64,000 nt of DNA from Streptomyces sp. AJS327 (GCF_013450295.1 NZ_SKBR01000001.1:748001-812000), one strand, 5' to 3'; counted from the stretch's first letter, positions 31,318 through 40,632 are shown. Notes: a model not told the origin generated them from the sequence alone. Made by a program: numbers and translations.

Positions 31318-32460
31318 ATGCCGCAGCAGCTCCAGATCGGCCCGCACACGGTCACGCCGCCCGTGGTGCTGGCGCCGATGGCGGGCATCACCAACGCCCC
31401 CTTCCGGACCCTGTGCCGGGAGTTCTCCGGCGGCCGGGGGCTGTTCGTCAGCGAGATGATCACCTCGCGGGCGCTGGTGGAGCGGAACGAGAAGACCATG
31501 CAGCTGGTGCGGTTCGACGCGGTCGAGCGCCCCCGCTCCATCCAGCTGTACGGCGTCGACCCGGAGACCGTCGGCCGGGCCGTCCGCATGATCGCGGAAG
31601 AGGACCTGGCCGACCACGTCGACCTGAACTTCGGCTGCCCCGTCCCCAAGGTCACCAGGAAGGGAGGCGGCAGCGCCCTCCCGTACAAGCGGCCGCTGCT
31701 GCGCGGCATCCTCCGCGCGGCCACCGCGAACGCGGGCGGCCTCCCGGTGACGATGAAGATGCGCAAGGGCATCGACGACGACCACCTGACCTACCTGGAC
31801 GCCGGGCGGATCGCCGTCGAGGAGGGCGTCTCCGCGATCGCGCTGCACGGCCGCACCGCGGCGCAGCACTACGGCGGCACCGCCGACTGGGACGCCATCG
31901 CCCGCCTCAAGGAGGCGGTGCCGGAGATCCCGGTCCTCGGCAACGGCGACATCTGGTCGGCCCGGGACGCGGTGCGGATGACCCGCCACACCGGATGCGA
32001 CGGTGTCGTGGTGGGCCGTGGCTGCCTGGGCCGCCCCTGGCTCTTCGGCGACCTGGTGGCCGCCTTCGGCGACGAGGCGGAACGGGACCGGGTGGCCGAG
32101 CCCTCGCTCCGCGAGGTCGCGGAGGTGATGGTGCGGCACGCGCGGCTGCTGGGGGAGTGGCTGGGCGACGAGGCCCGGGGCGTGATCGACTTCCGGAAGC
32201 ACGTCGCCTGGTACACCAAGGGCTTCTCGGTCGGTTCGGCGGCGCGCTCCGCGCTGGCCGTCGCCGCCTCCCTCGACGAACTCCGCGTGCTGCTCGACGA
32301 GTTGGACCTGGACCAGCCCTGGCCGGAGGGTGCCGACGGGCCGCGCGGGCGGACCCACGCCCGGAACCGGGTGGTGCTGCCGGACGGCTGGCTGGACGAC
32401 CCCTACGCCTGCGGGGCCGGGCTCAGCCCGGAGGCCGAACTCGCCACCTCCGGCGGCTGA
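31318..32460 (+). CDS. dusB: tRNA-dihydrouridine synthase (DusB-like)
   Basis: An FMN enzyme that reduces uridine to dihydrouridine in tRNA. The 380-residue protein has the Dus TIM barrel: VVLAPMAGITNAPFR at the start, the catalytic Cys in DLNFGCPVPKVTRKGGGSAL (about 108), and the FMN phosphate site IPVLGNGDIWS with VVVGRGCLGRPW. The ATG at 31318 follows CAGGAGAG. A short C-terminal extension after residue 330 is less conserved. It is convergent with ppdK. Confidence 0.94.
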   Translation: MPQQLQIGPHTVTPPVVLAPMAGITNAPFRTLCREFSGGRGLFVSEMITSRALVERNEKTMQLVRFDAVERPRSIQLYGVDPETVGRAVRMIAEEDLADHVDLNFGCPVPKVTRKGGGSALPYKRPLLRGILRAATANAGGLPVTMKMRKGIDDDHLTYLDAGRIAVEEGVSAIALHGRTAAQHYGGTADWDAIARLKEAVPEIPVLGNGDIWSARDAVRMTRHTGCDGVVVGRGCLGRPWLFGDLVAAFGDEAERDRVAEPSLREVAEVMVRHARLLGEWLGDEARGVIDFRKHVAWYTKGFSVGSAARSALAVAASLDELRVLLDELDLDQPWPEGADGPRGRTHARNRVVLPDGWLDDPYACGAGLSPEAELATSGG

Positions 32461-32568
32461 CCCGCCCGTACGGGCGGACCGCCTCCGCCGGCCGTCCTCG
32501 TCGGGCTGTCCCCGCCGATCGCTCCCCGCCGGGCCGCGCGCCGCCGACGCCGTCCGGGCGACGTCCGG

Positions 32569-32598
32569 AGGGCGGCACCCCCGCACGGGTGCCGCCCT
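32569..32598. terminator. Bidirectional terminator between dus and ppdK
   Basis: A perfect 12-base-pair stem (32569-32580 with 32587-32598), 6-base loop, followed on the plus strand by a pyrimidine-rich CTCTTTC. It lies between convergent genes. Confidence 0.8.
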
Positions 32599-32677
32599 CT
32601 CTTTCGGAGTCCGGGACCGTCCACCGCGGTTGAGGGTCGGGGTGCGGTGGACGGACCCGGAGGTGTGGAGCGCCGCC

Positions 32678-35422
32678 TCAGCGGCTGTCGCTGCTCGACG
32701 GGTCCGCCGCGGCCCGGCCCGCCTCCAGCCGGGCGACGGGTACGCGGAACGGGGAGCAGGAGACGTAGTCCAGCCCGGCCTCGTGGAAGAAGTGCACCGA
32801 GTCCGGGTCGCCGCCGTGCTCGCCGCAGATCCCGAGCTTGAGGTCCGGCCGCACGGCGCGGCCCGCCTCGGCCGCCTGCCGCACCAGGGCGCCCACCCCG
32901 TCGCGGTCGATGGTCTCGAACGGGGAGACGCCGAAGACGCCCTTCTCCAGGTACGACGTGAAGAAGCTGGCCTCCACGTCGTCCCGGGAGAAGCCCCACA
33001 CGGTCTGGGTGAGGTCGTTGGTGCCGAACGAGAAGAAGTCGGCGCACTCCGCGATCTGCCCGGCGGTCAGCGCCGCCCGCGGCAGCTCGATCATGGTGCC
33101 CACGGTGAGCGCCAGCTCGACGCCGTACTCCGCCTCCACCTCCGCGATGACCGCGGTGGCCTCGTCCCGCACCAGCTCCAGCTCCTGCACGGTGCCCACC
33201 AGCGGGATCATGATCTCGGCCCGTGGGTCGCCCTGCGCGGCGCGGCGTTCCGCCGCCGCCTCGGCGATGGCCCGCACCTGCATGGTGAACAGCCCCGGGA
33301 TGACCAGCCCGAGCCGTACCCCGCGCAGCCCCAGCATCGGGTTCTGCTCGTGCAGCCGCTGCACGGCCGCGAGCAGCCGGGTGTCCTGCTCGGAGACGGT
33401 CCCGCGCGACTCGTCCAGCGCCACCCGCACGGACAGCTCGGTCAGGTCCGGCAGGAACTCGTGGAGCGGCGGGTCCAGCAGCCGGACGGTGACCGGCAGC
33501 CCGTCCATCGAGGCGAACAGCTCGACGAAGTCGCCCTTCTGGAGCGGCAGCAGCGCCTTCAGCGCCTCCTCCCGCTCGCCGTCGGTGTCCGCCAGCACCA
33601 GCCGTTCGACGAGGCCGCGCCGGTCACCGAGGAACATGTGCTCCGTACGGCAGAGGCCGATGCCCTGCGCCCCGAACCGGCGCGCCCGGTCCGCGTCCTC
33701 CGCGTTGTCGGCGTTGGCCCGCACCCGCAGCCGACGCACGCGGTCGGCGTAGGTCATCAGCCGGTGCACGGCCTGCACCAGCTCGTCGGTGGCGCCGTCC
33801 GCCTCCGGGTCGGTCCGGCCCTCGAAGTACTCGACGACGGGCGAGGCCACCACGGGCACCTCACCCCGGTAGACGGCGCCGGTCGTGCCGTCGATCGACA
33901 GCACGTCGCCCTCCCGGATCACCAGCCCGCCCGGCGCGGTCAGCTGCCGCCGCTTCAGGTCGACCTCCAGCTCCTCCGCGCCGCACACGCAGGTCTTGCC
34001 CATCCCCCGGGCGACGACCGCGGCGTGCGAGGTCTTGCCGCCCCGGGAGGTCAGGATGCCCTCGGCGGCGATCATCCCGTCGAGGTCGTCCGGGTTGGTC
34101 TCCCGGCGGATCAGGATGACCCGCTCACCCGCGCGGACCCGCTCTACGGCGGTGTCCGAGTCGAAGACGGCCTGTCCGACGGCGGCGCCGGGCGAGGCCG
34201 CTATGCCGCGCCCGAGCGTCTCCGACTCGGCGTCCCGGTCGAAGCGGGGGAACATCAGCTGCGCCAGCTGGGCGCCCCGCACCCGCTGGAGCGCCTCCGC
34301 CTCGTTGATCAGCCCCTGGTCCACCAGTTGCACGGCGATCCGGAAGGCCGCCGCGGCGGTGCGCTTCCCGACGCGGGTCTGGAGCATCCAGAGCTTGCCC
34401 CGCTCGATGGTGAACTCGATGTCGCACAGGTCCTTGTAGTGCGTCTCCAGCGTCTCCATGATCCCGAGCAGCTCCCGGTAGGAGGCCGCGTCGAGCTCTT
34501 CGAGGTCGGCGAGCGGGACGGTGTTGCGGATCCCGGCCACCACGTCCTCGCCCTGGGCGTTCTGGAGGTAGTCGCCGTAGACGCCCTGCTGGCCGCTGGC
34601 CGGGTCGCGGGTGAACGCGACGCCGGTGCCCGAGTCCGGCCCGAGGTTGCCGAACACCATCGAGCAGACGTTGACTGCGGTGCCCAGGTCGTGCGGGATG
34701 CGCTCCTGGCGGCGGTAGAGCCGGGCGCGCTCGCCGTTCCACGAGTCGAAGACCGCGCGGACCGCGAGGTCCATCTGCTCCCTGGGGTCCTGCGGGAAGC
34801 CCCGTCCGGCGGACCGCTCGACGATGCCCTTGAACCGCTCGACCAGCTCCTTGAGGTCCGGCGCGGTCAGCTCCACGTCGGTGCTGACGCCCCGGCCCCG
34901 CTTGGCCTCCTCCAGCGCCTCCTCGAAGAGGTCGCCGTCCACGTCGAGGACGGTCTTGCCGAACATCTGGATGAGCCGCCGGTAGGAGTCCCAGGCGAAG
35001 CGCTCGTCCCCGGACTGCGCCGCGAGCCCGTGCACCGAGTCGTCGGAGAGGCCGATGTTCAGAACGGTGTCCATCATGCCCGGCATGGAGAACTTGGCAC
35101 CGGACCGCACGGAGACCAGCAGCGGGTCGTCGGCCTGCCCGAGCTTCTTGCCCATCCGGCTCTCCAGCGCCGCGAGATGGGCGCTGACCTCGTCGCGCAG
35201 TTCGGCTGGCGCGTCGCCGGAGTCCAGGTAGACCTTGCACGCCTCGGTGGTGATGGTGAACCCGGGTGGGACGGGGAGGCCCAGGTTGGTCATCTCGGCG
35301 AGGTTGGCGCCCTTGCCGCCGAGGAGGTCCTTGAGGTCCTTGTTCCCCTCGGCGAAGTCGTAGACGAACTTCCGCGGGGTGCTGTCCACCGCGCTTGCTG
35401 CGTTTACTGCGTGATCCGGCAC
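32678..35422 (-). CDS. ppdK: Pyruvate, phosphate dikinase
   Basis: Interconverts pyruvate, ATP and phosphate with PEP, AMP and diphosphate, linking glycolysis and gluconeogenesis. The 914-residue protein shows the N-terminal ATP-grasp domain (LLGGKGANLAEMTNLGLPVPPGFT), the phospho-carrying His in TSRGGKTSHAAVVARGMGK (about 455), and the C-terminal PEP/pyruvate barrel ending in GICGEHGGDP. The GTG at 35422 follows GAGGAG and gives the start VPDHAVNAAS; the open frame upstream is ignored. It is convergent with dus and separated by a long region from the glycan genes. Confidence 0.96.
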   Translation of the reverse strand: MPDHAVNAASAVDSTPRKFVYDFAEGNKDLKDLLGGKGANLAEMTNLGLPVPPGFTITTEACKVYLDSGDAPAELRDEVSAHLAALESRMGKKLGQADDPLLVSVRSGAKFSMPGMMDTVLNIGLSDDSVHGLAAQSGDERFAWDSYRRLIQMFGKTVLDVDGDLFEEALEEAKRGRGVSTDVELTAPDLKELVERFKGIVERSAGRGFPQDPREQMDLAVRAVFDSWNGERARLYRRQERIPHDLGTAVNVCSMVFGNLGPDSGTGVAFTRDPASGQQGVYGDYLQNAQGEDVVAGIRNTVPLADLEELDAASYRELLGIMETLETHYKDLCDIEFTIERGKLWMLQTRVGKRTAAAAFRIAVQLVDQGLINEAEALQRVRGAQLAQLMFPRFDRDAESETLGRGIAASPGAAVGQAVFDSDTAVERVRAGERVILIRRETNPDDLDGMIAAEGILTSRGGKTSHAAVVARGMGKTCVCGAEELEVDLKRRQLTAPGGLVIREGDVLSIDGTTGAVYRGEVPVVASPVVEYFEGRTDPEADGATDELVQAVHRLMTYADRVRRLRVRANADNAEDADRARRFGAQGIGLCRTEHMFLGDRRGLVERLVLADTDGEREEALKALLPLQKGDFVELFASMDGLPVTVRLLDPPLHEFLPDLTELSVRVALDESRGTVSEQDTRLLAAVQRLHEQNPMLGLRGVRLGLVIPGLFTMQVRAIAEAAAERRAAQGDPRAEIMIPLVGTVQELELVRDEATAVIAEVEAEYGVELALTVGTMIELPRAALTAGQIAECADFFSFGTNDLTQTVWGFSRDDVEASFFTSYLEKGVFGVSPFETIDRDGVGALVRQAAEAGRAVRPDLKLGICGEHGGDPDSVHFFHEAGLDYVSCSPFRVPVARLEAGRAAADPSSSDSR

Positions 35423-37216
35423 GGGACTCGACTCCTCGTGGACGGTTGCCCTGACGGCCGGGAGCGTACCCAGATCGAAGGCATCCGGATACGTACAGCA
35501 GCACGTCACATGCCTGTAACCGGGCTCCCGCCAAATGATCCAAGTAGTAGGGCGCTCAACGGGTTCTGGGAAACACTTCAGGTAACTAAGAAGGGATGAG
35601 GAACTGTGGTGTCTTGGTAACCCAGTATGACGAGGTATGTCTGATGTGCACCTTCGGCAAGTAAACCAAGGCTCAGTAAAGTGGCGCCCTGCTCCTTGGA
35701 GGTCTACAGCTCACATGTGAGCGCTCATATGAGCGGGGGTCTGATCAAGGTGGCGAGAATCACGCGCTCGGGGGGCGCTTCGTCCACCATGCGGACGCCC
35801 CGGGAGCCGGGGCCACCACCCCACGCGCCCACCCGCTCCCGGCGCCCGAATCCCCGCCTCGCGCGGGACCCACGGGGGCGGCGGCGCCCGCCCCGACCGG
35901 TGCGATCCGGGGCGAACGGGATGGAACGACCGAGGAGTAGCCGCGAACTGGCGGCGTCGAGAGGGCGCGGACGGCCGGGCACCGGCGCCCGTAACCAGCT
36001 CGCGAGTGCCCGTCGGGGTGAGCGCGCGGCGGGAGCGGGCCGGACGTGGGACGCGGGAGAAGGAGTGGGACAGGGGAGCGGTGTGGGGGAGGGGAGGCGT
36101 GGGGTCGCTCATCTGAGACGGGCCCCGGAGGCGGGGACGCCCGCCCGCGCGGGTGCGGGCGCCCGCGCGGGGGCGGCCACCGGTGCCGAGCGTGGGGCGG
36201 AATGACGCGCCCGTCGCGTGGCCAGGGGGCGAAATCCGGTCGAGCTGGCGAGGCGCTCCACGGGAAGCCGCCGCCCGGGCGCCGCGCGCGCCCTCCCGTG
36301 TGGCTCTCCCCGTACGGGGTGTCGACGGCCCGGGGCCGGCGGTCGACCTCAACAGGCCGACGGCCCCTCGCCCTTCCCCGTGGGTGACCCCGCCGGGCCC
36401 CGCCAGGCCGGGGAAGCGGCGGGGACGGCCGGGACGCCCCGGCGCCGTCGCCGACGGCGCGTTTCCGTCCCCGCTGTCTCGTATGCGCGCTTGTTCCCGG
36501 GGTGCCGCGAAGCTAGCTTTGCTCGTCCATCAGACAGAACGAGGCGGCACCCGTGGACCCGGCGGGACCCGGGGCGTGGAGCCGGCGAGGGTCCCGGCGT
36601 CGCGCGCTCGGCGCGTCCGGGCGTCTGGCCGGTGTCCGCGCCGGACGGCTGTTCCGGCGCGTCCGGGCGGCCGTCGGAGCCGCGCGTCCAGGGCGGTGGC
36701 CAGCGGCGGTCGTGACGCGTACGCGGCCGTTCAGCGGCGGTCGTTCGCGGCGCCTGGCCGTTCGCGGTCCTCGCGGACGGCCCCGCGAGCGTCCCGGGCC
36801 GTGCCAGGCACGGCGGCGAGGGGGCTCCGTCGGTTCGTCCCGCGCGACCGCGTGCGGCGGCGCCCGCCGGTGCCGTCGGCCCCGCGCCCCCGGCCCGCCC
36901 GGGTGCCGGCCCGCCGGGTGCCGGCCCGGCGGAGTCCCGGCGCTGGGGCCCCGGCGTACCCGGCGCGGCGCCGTCCGGTGGTGGCCGTCCGGTGGTGACG
37001 GGAGGGCCCGCTGACCAGCGGGGGTTGGTACCGGGGAGCCGCCCCGGACGCCCACCGCCCCGCGCGCTCCCGTGCGCACCGGTGACCCCGACGCCCCGCC
37101 GCCGGGAGGCTTGGTCCGGCCGAAACCGGTCACCCTCCCGGGGTGCGGTGGTAGGGGCCACTCGCCGGAACCAGGATCCGCGCGCCCGCCCACGTCCCCG
37201 TCCCAGGGAGCGCCCC
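35423..37216. other. Long region without a convincing gene
   Basis: This 1.8-kb gap starts with an AT-richer section (about 35490-35750) holding the ppdK promoter region and two palindromes. From about 35760 to 37216 it is extremely GC-rich. Several long open frames exist on both strands (for example 36553-37014 plus, 36513-37889 minus), but none has recognisable protein sequence or consistent third-position bias. An AT-richer spot at 36505-36545 followed by GAGG and a GTG at 36553 resembles a gene start but leads into low-complexity Arg/Gly/Pro sequence. It may be eroded coding DNA belonging to the broken hydrolase next to it. Confidence 0.5.
35710..35735. promoter_or_regulatory. Two abutting palindromes, LacI-type operator
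   Basis: CTCACATGTGAG (35710-35721) and CGCTCATATGAGCG (35722-35735) are both perfect palindromes and touch without a gap. Across their junction lies TGTGAGCGCTCATA, close to the TGGGAGCGCTCCCA type operator bound by LacI-family sugar regulators such as CebR. No LacI gene is in the window. Confidence 0.6.
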
Positions 37217-37937
37217 GTGGAAACCGGCCTCGCCGTCCGCGCCCAGCGGGTGCCGATCCGCCACCGGACCGGGCGTTCCACCGTCCCTTCCAGCAACCTC
37301 CACCCCCACCAGGGGAGTTGGCACTCCGCCTTCCGCGCCGTCGGACCGCGCCATGGCTCCACCGCCCGCGCCCCGGGGCGAACGGGAAACGCCGCTCGTC
37401 GCTCCGTGGTCCGACGGCCGCATCCCCCGCATCGCCTCCGACCCCGACGCGCCCCTGGCCGCCTACCACCCCGGCGGGGACGTCCGGGCGCCATCTGGTG
37501 CGGGCGCCGCGAGCGGCGCACCCCGGCACGTCGAGACCACCGTCTGCGCCGGGGCGCCCCGGCGCACCGCCACCGGCCGCCACTTCGGGCGGGGCGGAAT
37601 CACCCGATCGGTGCTCCGCAGCGCGCTCGACGGCCCGAGCTTCGGCCCGGTCCGACGCTGGTGGGGCCCGGTCTGGTTCAACGTCAACGGGTTTCCGGAC
37701 CGGGGACAGCGGCAGCACGGACAGACCCGGGAGACGGAGGCGCTGCGGCACAGTGTGCTCCGCGCCGCCTCCACCTCCGAGTTCCCCGAGTTCCCCGAGT
37801 TCGCAGAGTTTCCCGACCCGATCACGGAGGAGGCGCGCGGGTCCCGCGAGTTCAGCCGGACCACGGCACCCACCCTCGACCCGCCGCACACCCCGCCCGT
37901 CCCGCCGGGCGGCGCACCCACCGGAGGAGCACGATGA
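37217..37937 (+). pseudogene. MGH1-like glycoside hydrolase remnant (frameshift plus internal deletion)
   Basis: The reading frame starts at GTG 37217 after a GGGAG site. Its first 50 codons give TGRSTVPSSNLHPHQGSWHSAF, the N-terminal pattern of mannosylglycerate/glucosylglycerate hydrolase-like (GH63-related) enzymes. Near 37370-37380, in a CCCCGGGG run, the match jumps one frame and continues as WSDGRIPRIASDPDAPLAAYHPG and GAPRHVETT. It then skips straight to the C-terminal pattern RRWWGPVWFNVNGFPDRGQRQHG and REFSRTTAPTLD. About 200 residues, including the active-site region, are missing compared with the usual 430-460 residues. The stop overlaps the next gene's ATG, so an intact version was probably coupled to it. 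Confidence 0.7.
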
Positions 37938-40018
37938 ACACGACGGACTACCGAATCCTGGTACACAGCGGCACCTTCGCCGCGCTGACCCGCTCCGGCG
38001 ACATCACCGGGCAGCGCGGCATCGCCCCGGACGGCCTCTTCGTCCGGGACGCCCGCCATCTCAGCCGCTGGCAACTCACCGTCGAGGGCACCACCCCCGC
38101 GGTGCTCGTGCCCGCCGCCGAGGGAGGCGGGGCCACCACGTCCTGCGTCCTCACCCCACCCAGCGGACGCGCCGACCCCCCGGCCCACACCGTCTTCCGC
38201 GAACAGTCGGTGCGCGCCAGCACCTTCACCGAACGCCTCCGGCTGGCCAACAACCGCTCGGCCGCCGTCACCGCGCGCCTGGCCCTCACCGTGGACGTCG
38301 ACTTCGCCGACCAGTTCGAACTCCGGTCCGACCACCGCTGCTACGAGAAGCCCCACGCCGTGCGCACCCGCGAAACCCGCCCCGACGGCGTGGAGTTCGG
38401 CTACCGGCGCCGCGAGTGGCACTCCCGCACCACCGTCACCGCCCACCCGCCACCGGACGGTGTCGGAGACACCGGAAGCGGCGCCCGGCAGCTCGTCTGG
38501 GACCTGAGATTACCGGCGCACGGATCAGCCGAGATAGCGCTGCGCGTCACCGCCTACCCACACGGCGTCCCGGAGAGCGAGGTAACCGCCGAACCACCGT
38601 CCCCCGAGGCACAGTCGGAGACGGCCGGAGCGCCCGGCAGCCCCACCGCGCTCCTGCCCGGCGTCCGCGAGGGCTGGCCCGAACTCGCCCGCGCCTGCGC
38701 GCAGGGCCTGCGCGACCTGCACGAACTACGCGTTCCCGCACGGGGGTTGGACGCCGAGCGGCTGTGGGTGCCCGCCGCCGGAGTGCCGTGGTTCCTCGCT
38801 CTCTTCGGCCGGGACGCCCTGCTCGCCTCGCTGTTCGCCCTGCCGTACGCGCCCGCCTTCGCCGCCGCCACCCTGCCCGCCCTCGCCGCCACCCAGATCA
38901 CCACCGACATCGGACCAGCCACCGGCACCCGGCCCACCGGCCCCGGCTCGACCGACCCGGACCCCGGCCCCGATTCCGGCCCCGGATCCGACCCCGACTC
39001 CAACTCCACCGTCCCGGGGCGGAGTCCCGAGTCCGGCGCGGGGCCCGGAGCCGAACCCGGAAAGATCGTGCACGAGGTGCGGCACGGCGAACTCGCCCAC
39101 TTCGGCCAGGTGCCCTACGGCCGCTACTACGGCTCCGTCGACGCCACCCCGCTCTTCCTCGTACTACTCGGCGCCTACACCGAGCAGACCGGCGACACCG
39201 CGCTCGCGCGGCGCCTGGAACCCCACGCCCGCGCCGCTGTGGAGTGGATGTTCCGGGACGGTGGCCTGCGCGCCCACGGCTACCTGAGATACCAGTCCAA
39301 CGAACGCGGACTCTCCCACCAGAGCTGGAAGGACTCACCGGGCGCCATCTGCTTCGCCGACGGCGCCGAGGTCAAGGGCACCGTCACCGCCGCCGCTCCC
39401 CAGGGCTACGCCTATGACGCGCTGTGCCGAACCGCCTGGCTGGCCCGCACTGTCTGGGCGGACCCCGCCCACGCGGAGCGGCTGGAGAAGACGGCGGAGG
39501 AGCTGCGCTGCCGCTTCCTGCGGGACTTCTGGATGCCGGAGGCCCACTTCCCGGCTCTGGCACTGGACGGCGAGGGCAGACGCGTGGACGCCCTCTCCTC
39601 GGACGCCGGACACCTCCTCTGGTCCGGAGTCCTCGACCCCGCCTCGGCGGAGACCGTCGGACGCCGCCTGCTGGAGGAGGACTTCTTCTCCGGCTGGGGC
39701 GTCCGCACCGTCGCCGCCGCACAGGGGGCCTACCATCCGCTCTCCTACCACCGGGGAAGCGTCTGGCCGCACGACAACGCGGTCATCGCCCTCGGACTCG
39801 CCCGCTATGGAATGCGCGAACAGGCCACCGAGGTCGCGCGGGCCCAGATCGCGATGGCCGCGCACACCGGATACCGGCTGCCCGAGGCCGTCGCCGGGTA
39901 CGCCTGCGCCGAGCATCCGCACCCCGTGCCCTACCCGCACGCCTGCTCCCCGCAGGCGTGGGCGGCCGCCGCGCCACTCGCCCTCGGCACGGCCGTCCGC
40001 GAGGGGAGCGGCGACTGA
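37934..40018 (+). CDS. Amylo-alpha-1,6-glucosidase (glycogen debranching enzyme-like)
   Basis: A 694-residue glycan-processing enzyme with an N-terminal debranching-enzyme domain (about 5-205; LTRSGDITGQRGIAPDGLFVRDARHLSRW) and a six-hairpin glycosidase domain (about 235-690; VPWFLALFGRDALL and GSVWPHDNAVIALGLARYG). A Pro/Asp/Gly/Ser-rich stretch of about 45 residues is inserted at roughly 328-375. Codon 193 (38510-38512) is TTA, so translation should depend on the bldA tRNA in streptomycetes. ATG 37934 follows GGAGGAG and overlaps the stop of the broken hydrolase upstream. Substrate (glycogen-like or storage glycoside) is not certain. Confidence 0.88.
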   Translation: MNTTDYRILVHSGTFAALTRSGDITGQRGIAPDGLFVRDARHLSRWQLTVEGTTPAVLVPAAEGGGATTSCVLTPPSGRADPPAHTVFREQSVRASTFTERLRLANNRSAAVTARLALTVDVDFADQFELRSDHRCYEKPHAVRTRETRPDGVEFGYRRREWHSRTTVTAHPPPDGVGDTGSGARQLVWDLRLPAHGSAEIALRVTAYPHGVPESEVTAEPPSPEAQSETAGAPGSPTALLPGVREGWPELARACAQGLRDLHELRVPARGLDAERLWVPAAGVPWFLALFGRDALLASLFALPYAPAFAAATLPALAATQITTDIGPATGTRPTGPGSTDPDPGPDSGPGSDPDSNSTVPGRSPESGAGPGAEPGKIVHEVRHGELAHFGQVPYGRYYGSVDATPLFLVLLGAYTEQTGDTALARRLEPHARAAVEWMFRDGGLRAHGYLRYQSNERGLSHQSWKDSPGAICFADGAEVKGTVTAAAPQGYAYDALCRTAWLARTVWADPAHAERLEKTAEELRCRFLRDFWMPEAHFPALALDGEGRRVDALSSDAGHLLWSGVLDPASAETVGRRLLEEDFFSGWGVRTVAAAQGAYHPLSYHRGSVWPHDNAVIALGLARYGMREQATEVARAQIAMAAHTGYRLPEAVAGYACAEHPHPVPYPHACSPQAWAAAAPLALGTAVREGSGD
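38915..39060 (+). repeat. Low-complexity Pro/Asp/Gly/Ser coding insert
   Basis: Within the debranching gene, short CCGGCCCCGA- and GACCCCGACTC-like units encode an irregular GP/DP/SP run (about residues 328-375). Homologous enzymes have a short loop at this place. It is probably a slippage-expanded linker in a surface loop. Confidence 0.6.
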
Positions 40019-40042
40019 GACACACGACCCCCAGCCTGGCGC

Positions 40043-40061
40043 GCACCGGCGTTTCCGGTGC
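40043..40061 (+). terminator. Small hairpin after the debranching gene
   Basis: A 7-base-pair stem (40043-40049 with 40055-40061) and loop of 5 bases, flanked by GCGC/GCGC that can extend it. It is about 25 bases after the debranching gene stop. Confidence 0.5.
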
Positions 40062-40142
40062 CGGTCGCGCCGGGAACCTTTCCCCCGGTCGGCAGGGTGC
40101 GGCGCCGACCCACCCCGACCGTACGGAGGTGAACCGCCCCCC

Positions 40143-40595
40143 ATGGCCGACGAGTTCCCCGACATCCCTCGGGCGCACCACGCCCCCCACGCAGGTCATC
40201 GGCTCGCCGTGGCCCCGGACACCCTGTTCGTCTACGGCACCCTGCTCTTTCCCCGCATCCTGCGCGCGCTCCTCGGCCGCGCGCCCGCACGACGCCCGGC
40301 CACCGCCCCAGGCTGGCGGGCGGCCGCCCTGCGCGACCGGCCCTACCCGGGCCTCGTCCCCGCGGCGGGAACCGTCCGTGGGCGGCTGCTCACCGGGCTG
40401 ACCCCGGCCGAATGGCGCCTGCTGGACGACTTCGAGGACGACGACTACGAACTGCGCCGACTCCACCTGGGCGAGGGCGGGTACGGCTGGGCCTACGTCT
40501 GGACCAGCGAGAGGGAGGTGCTGGTGGAGGACTGGGAGCCCGGGACCTTCGCGGCGTACCAACTGGAGGCGTACGCCGTGCGTTTGGAGACCTGA
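40143..40595 (+). CDS. Gamma-glutamylcyclotransferase-like (AIG2/GGCT fold) protein
   Basis: A 150-residue cytoplasmic protein of the GGCT superfamily. It has the substrate-loop motif DTLFVYGTLLFP (about 27-38), the expected acidic residue in LLDDFEDDDYE (about 98-108), and the AYVWTS strand. GGCT-like enzymes release 5-oxoproline from gamma-glutamyl compounds; the real substrate here is unknown. ATG 40143 is preceded by GGAGGTGAACCGCCCC. Confidence 0.88.
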   Translation: MADEFPDIPRAHHAPHAGHRLAVAPDTLFVYGTLLFPRILRALLGRAPARRPATAPGWRAAALRDRPYPGLVPAAGTVRGRLLTGLTPAEWRLLDDFEDDDYELRRLHLGEGGYGWAYVWTSEREVLVEDWEPGTFAAYQLEAYAVRLET

Positions 40596-40632
40596 CGGGA
40601 CGTAACCGAAACCCGCCGAACCGTCGCCACGG

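Noticed and set aside
29506..32586. A 1026-codon minus-strand frame opposite glyS and dus
   Set aside because: It lies opposite two housekeeping genes with all expected motifs. No protein features are visible in it.
35681..36205. A 174-codon plus-strand frame starting by the palindromes
   Set aside because: No ribosome binding site, no codon bias after about 20 codons and low-complexity translation.
36349..37889. Long minus-strand frames opposite the broken hydrolase region
   Set aside because: Arg/Gly/Pro-rich translations without motifs; the plus strand carries recognisable hydrolase segments in 37217-37937.
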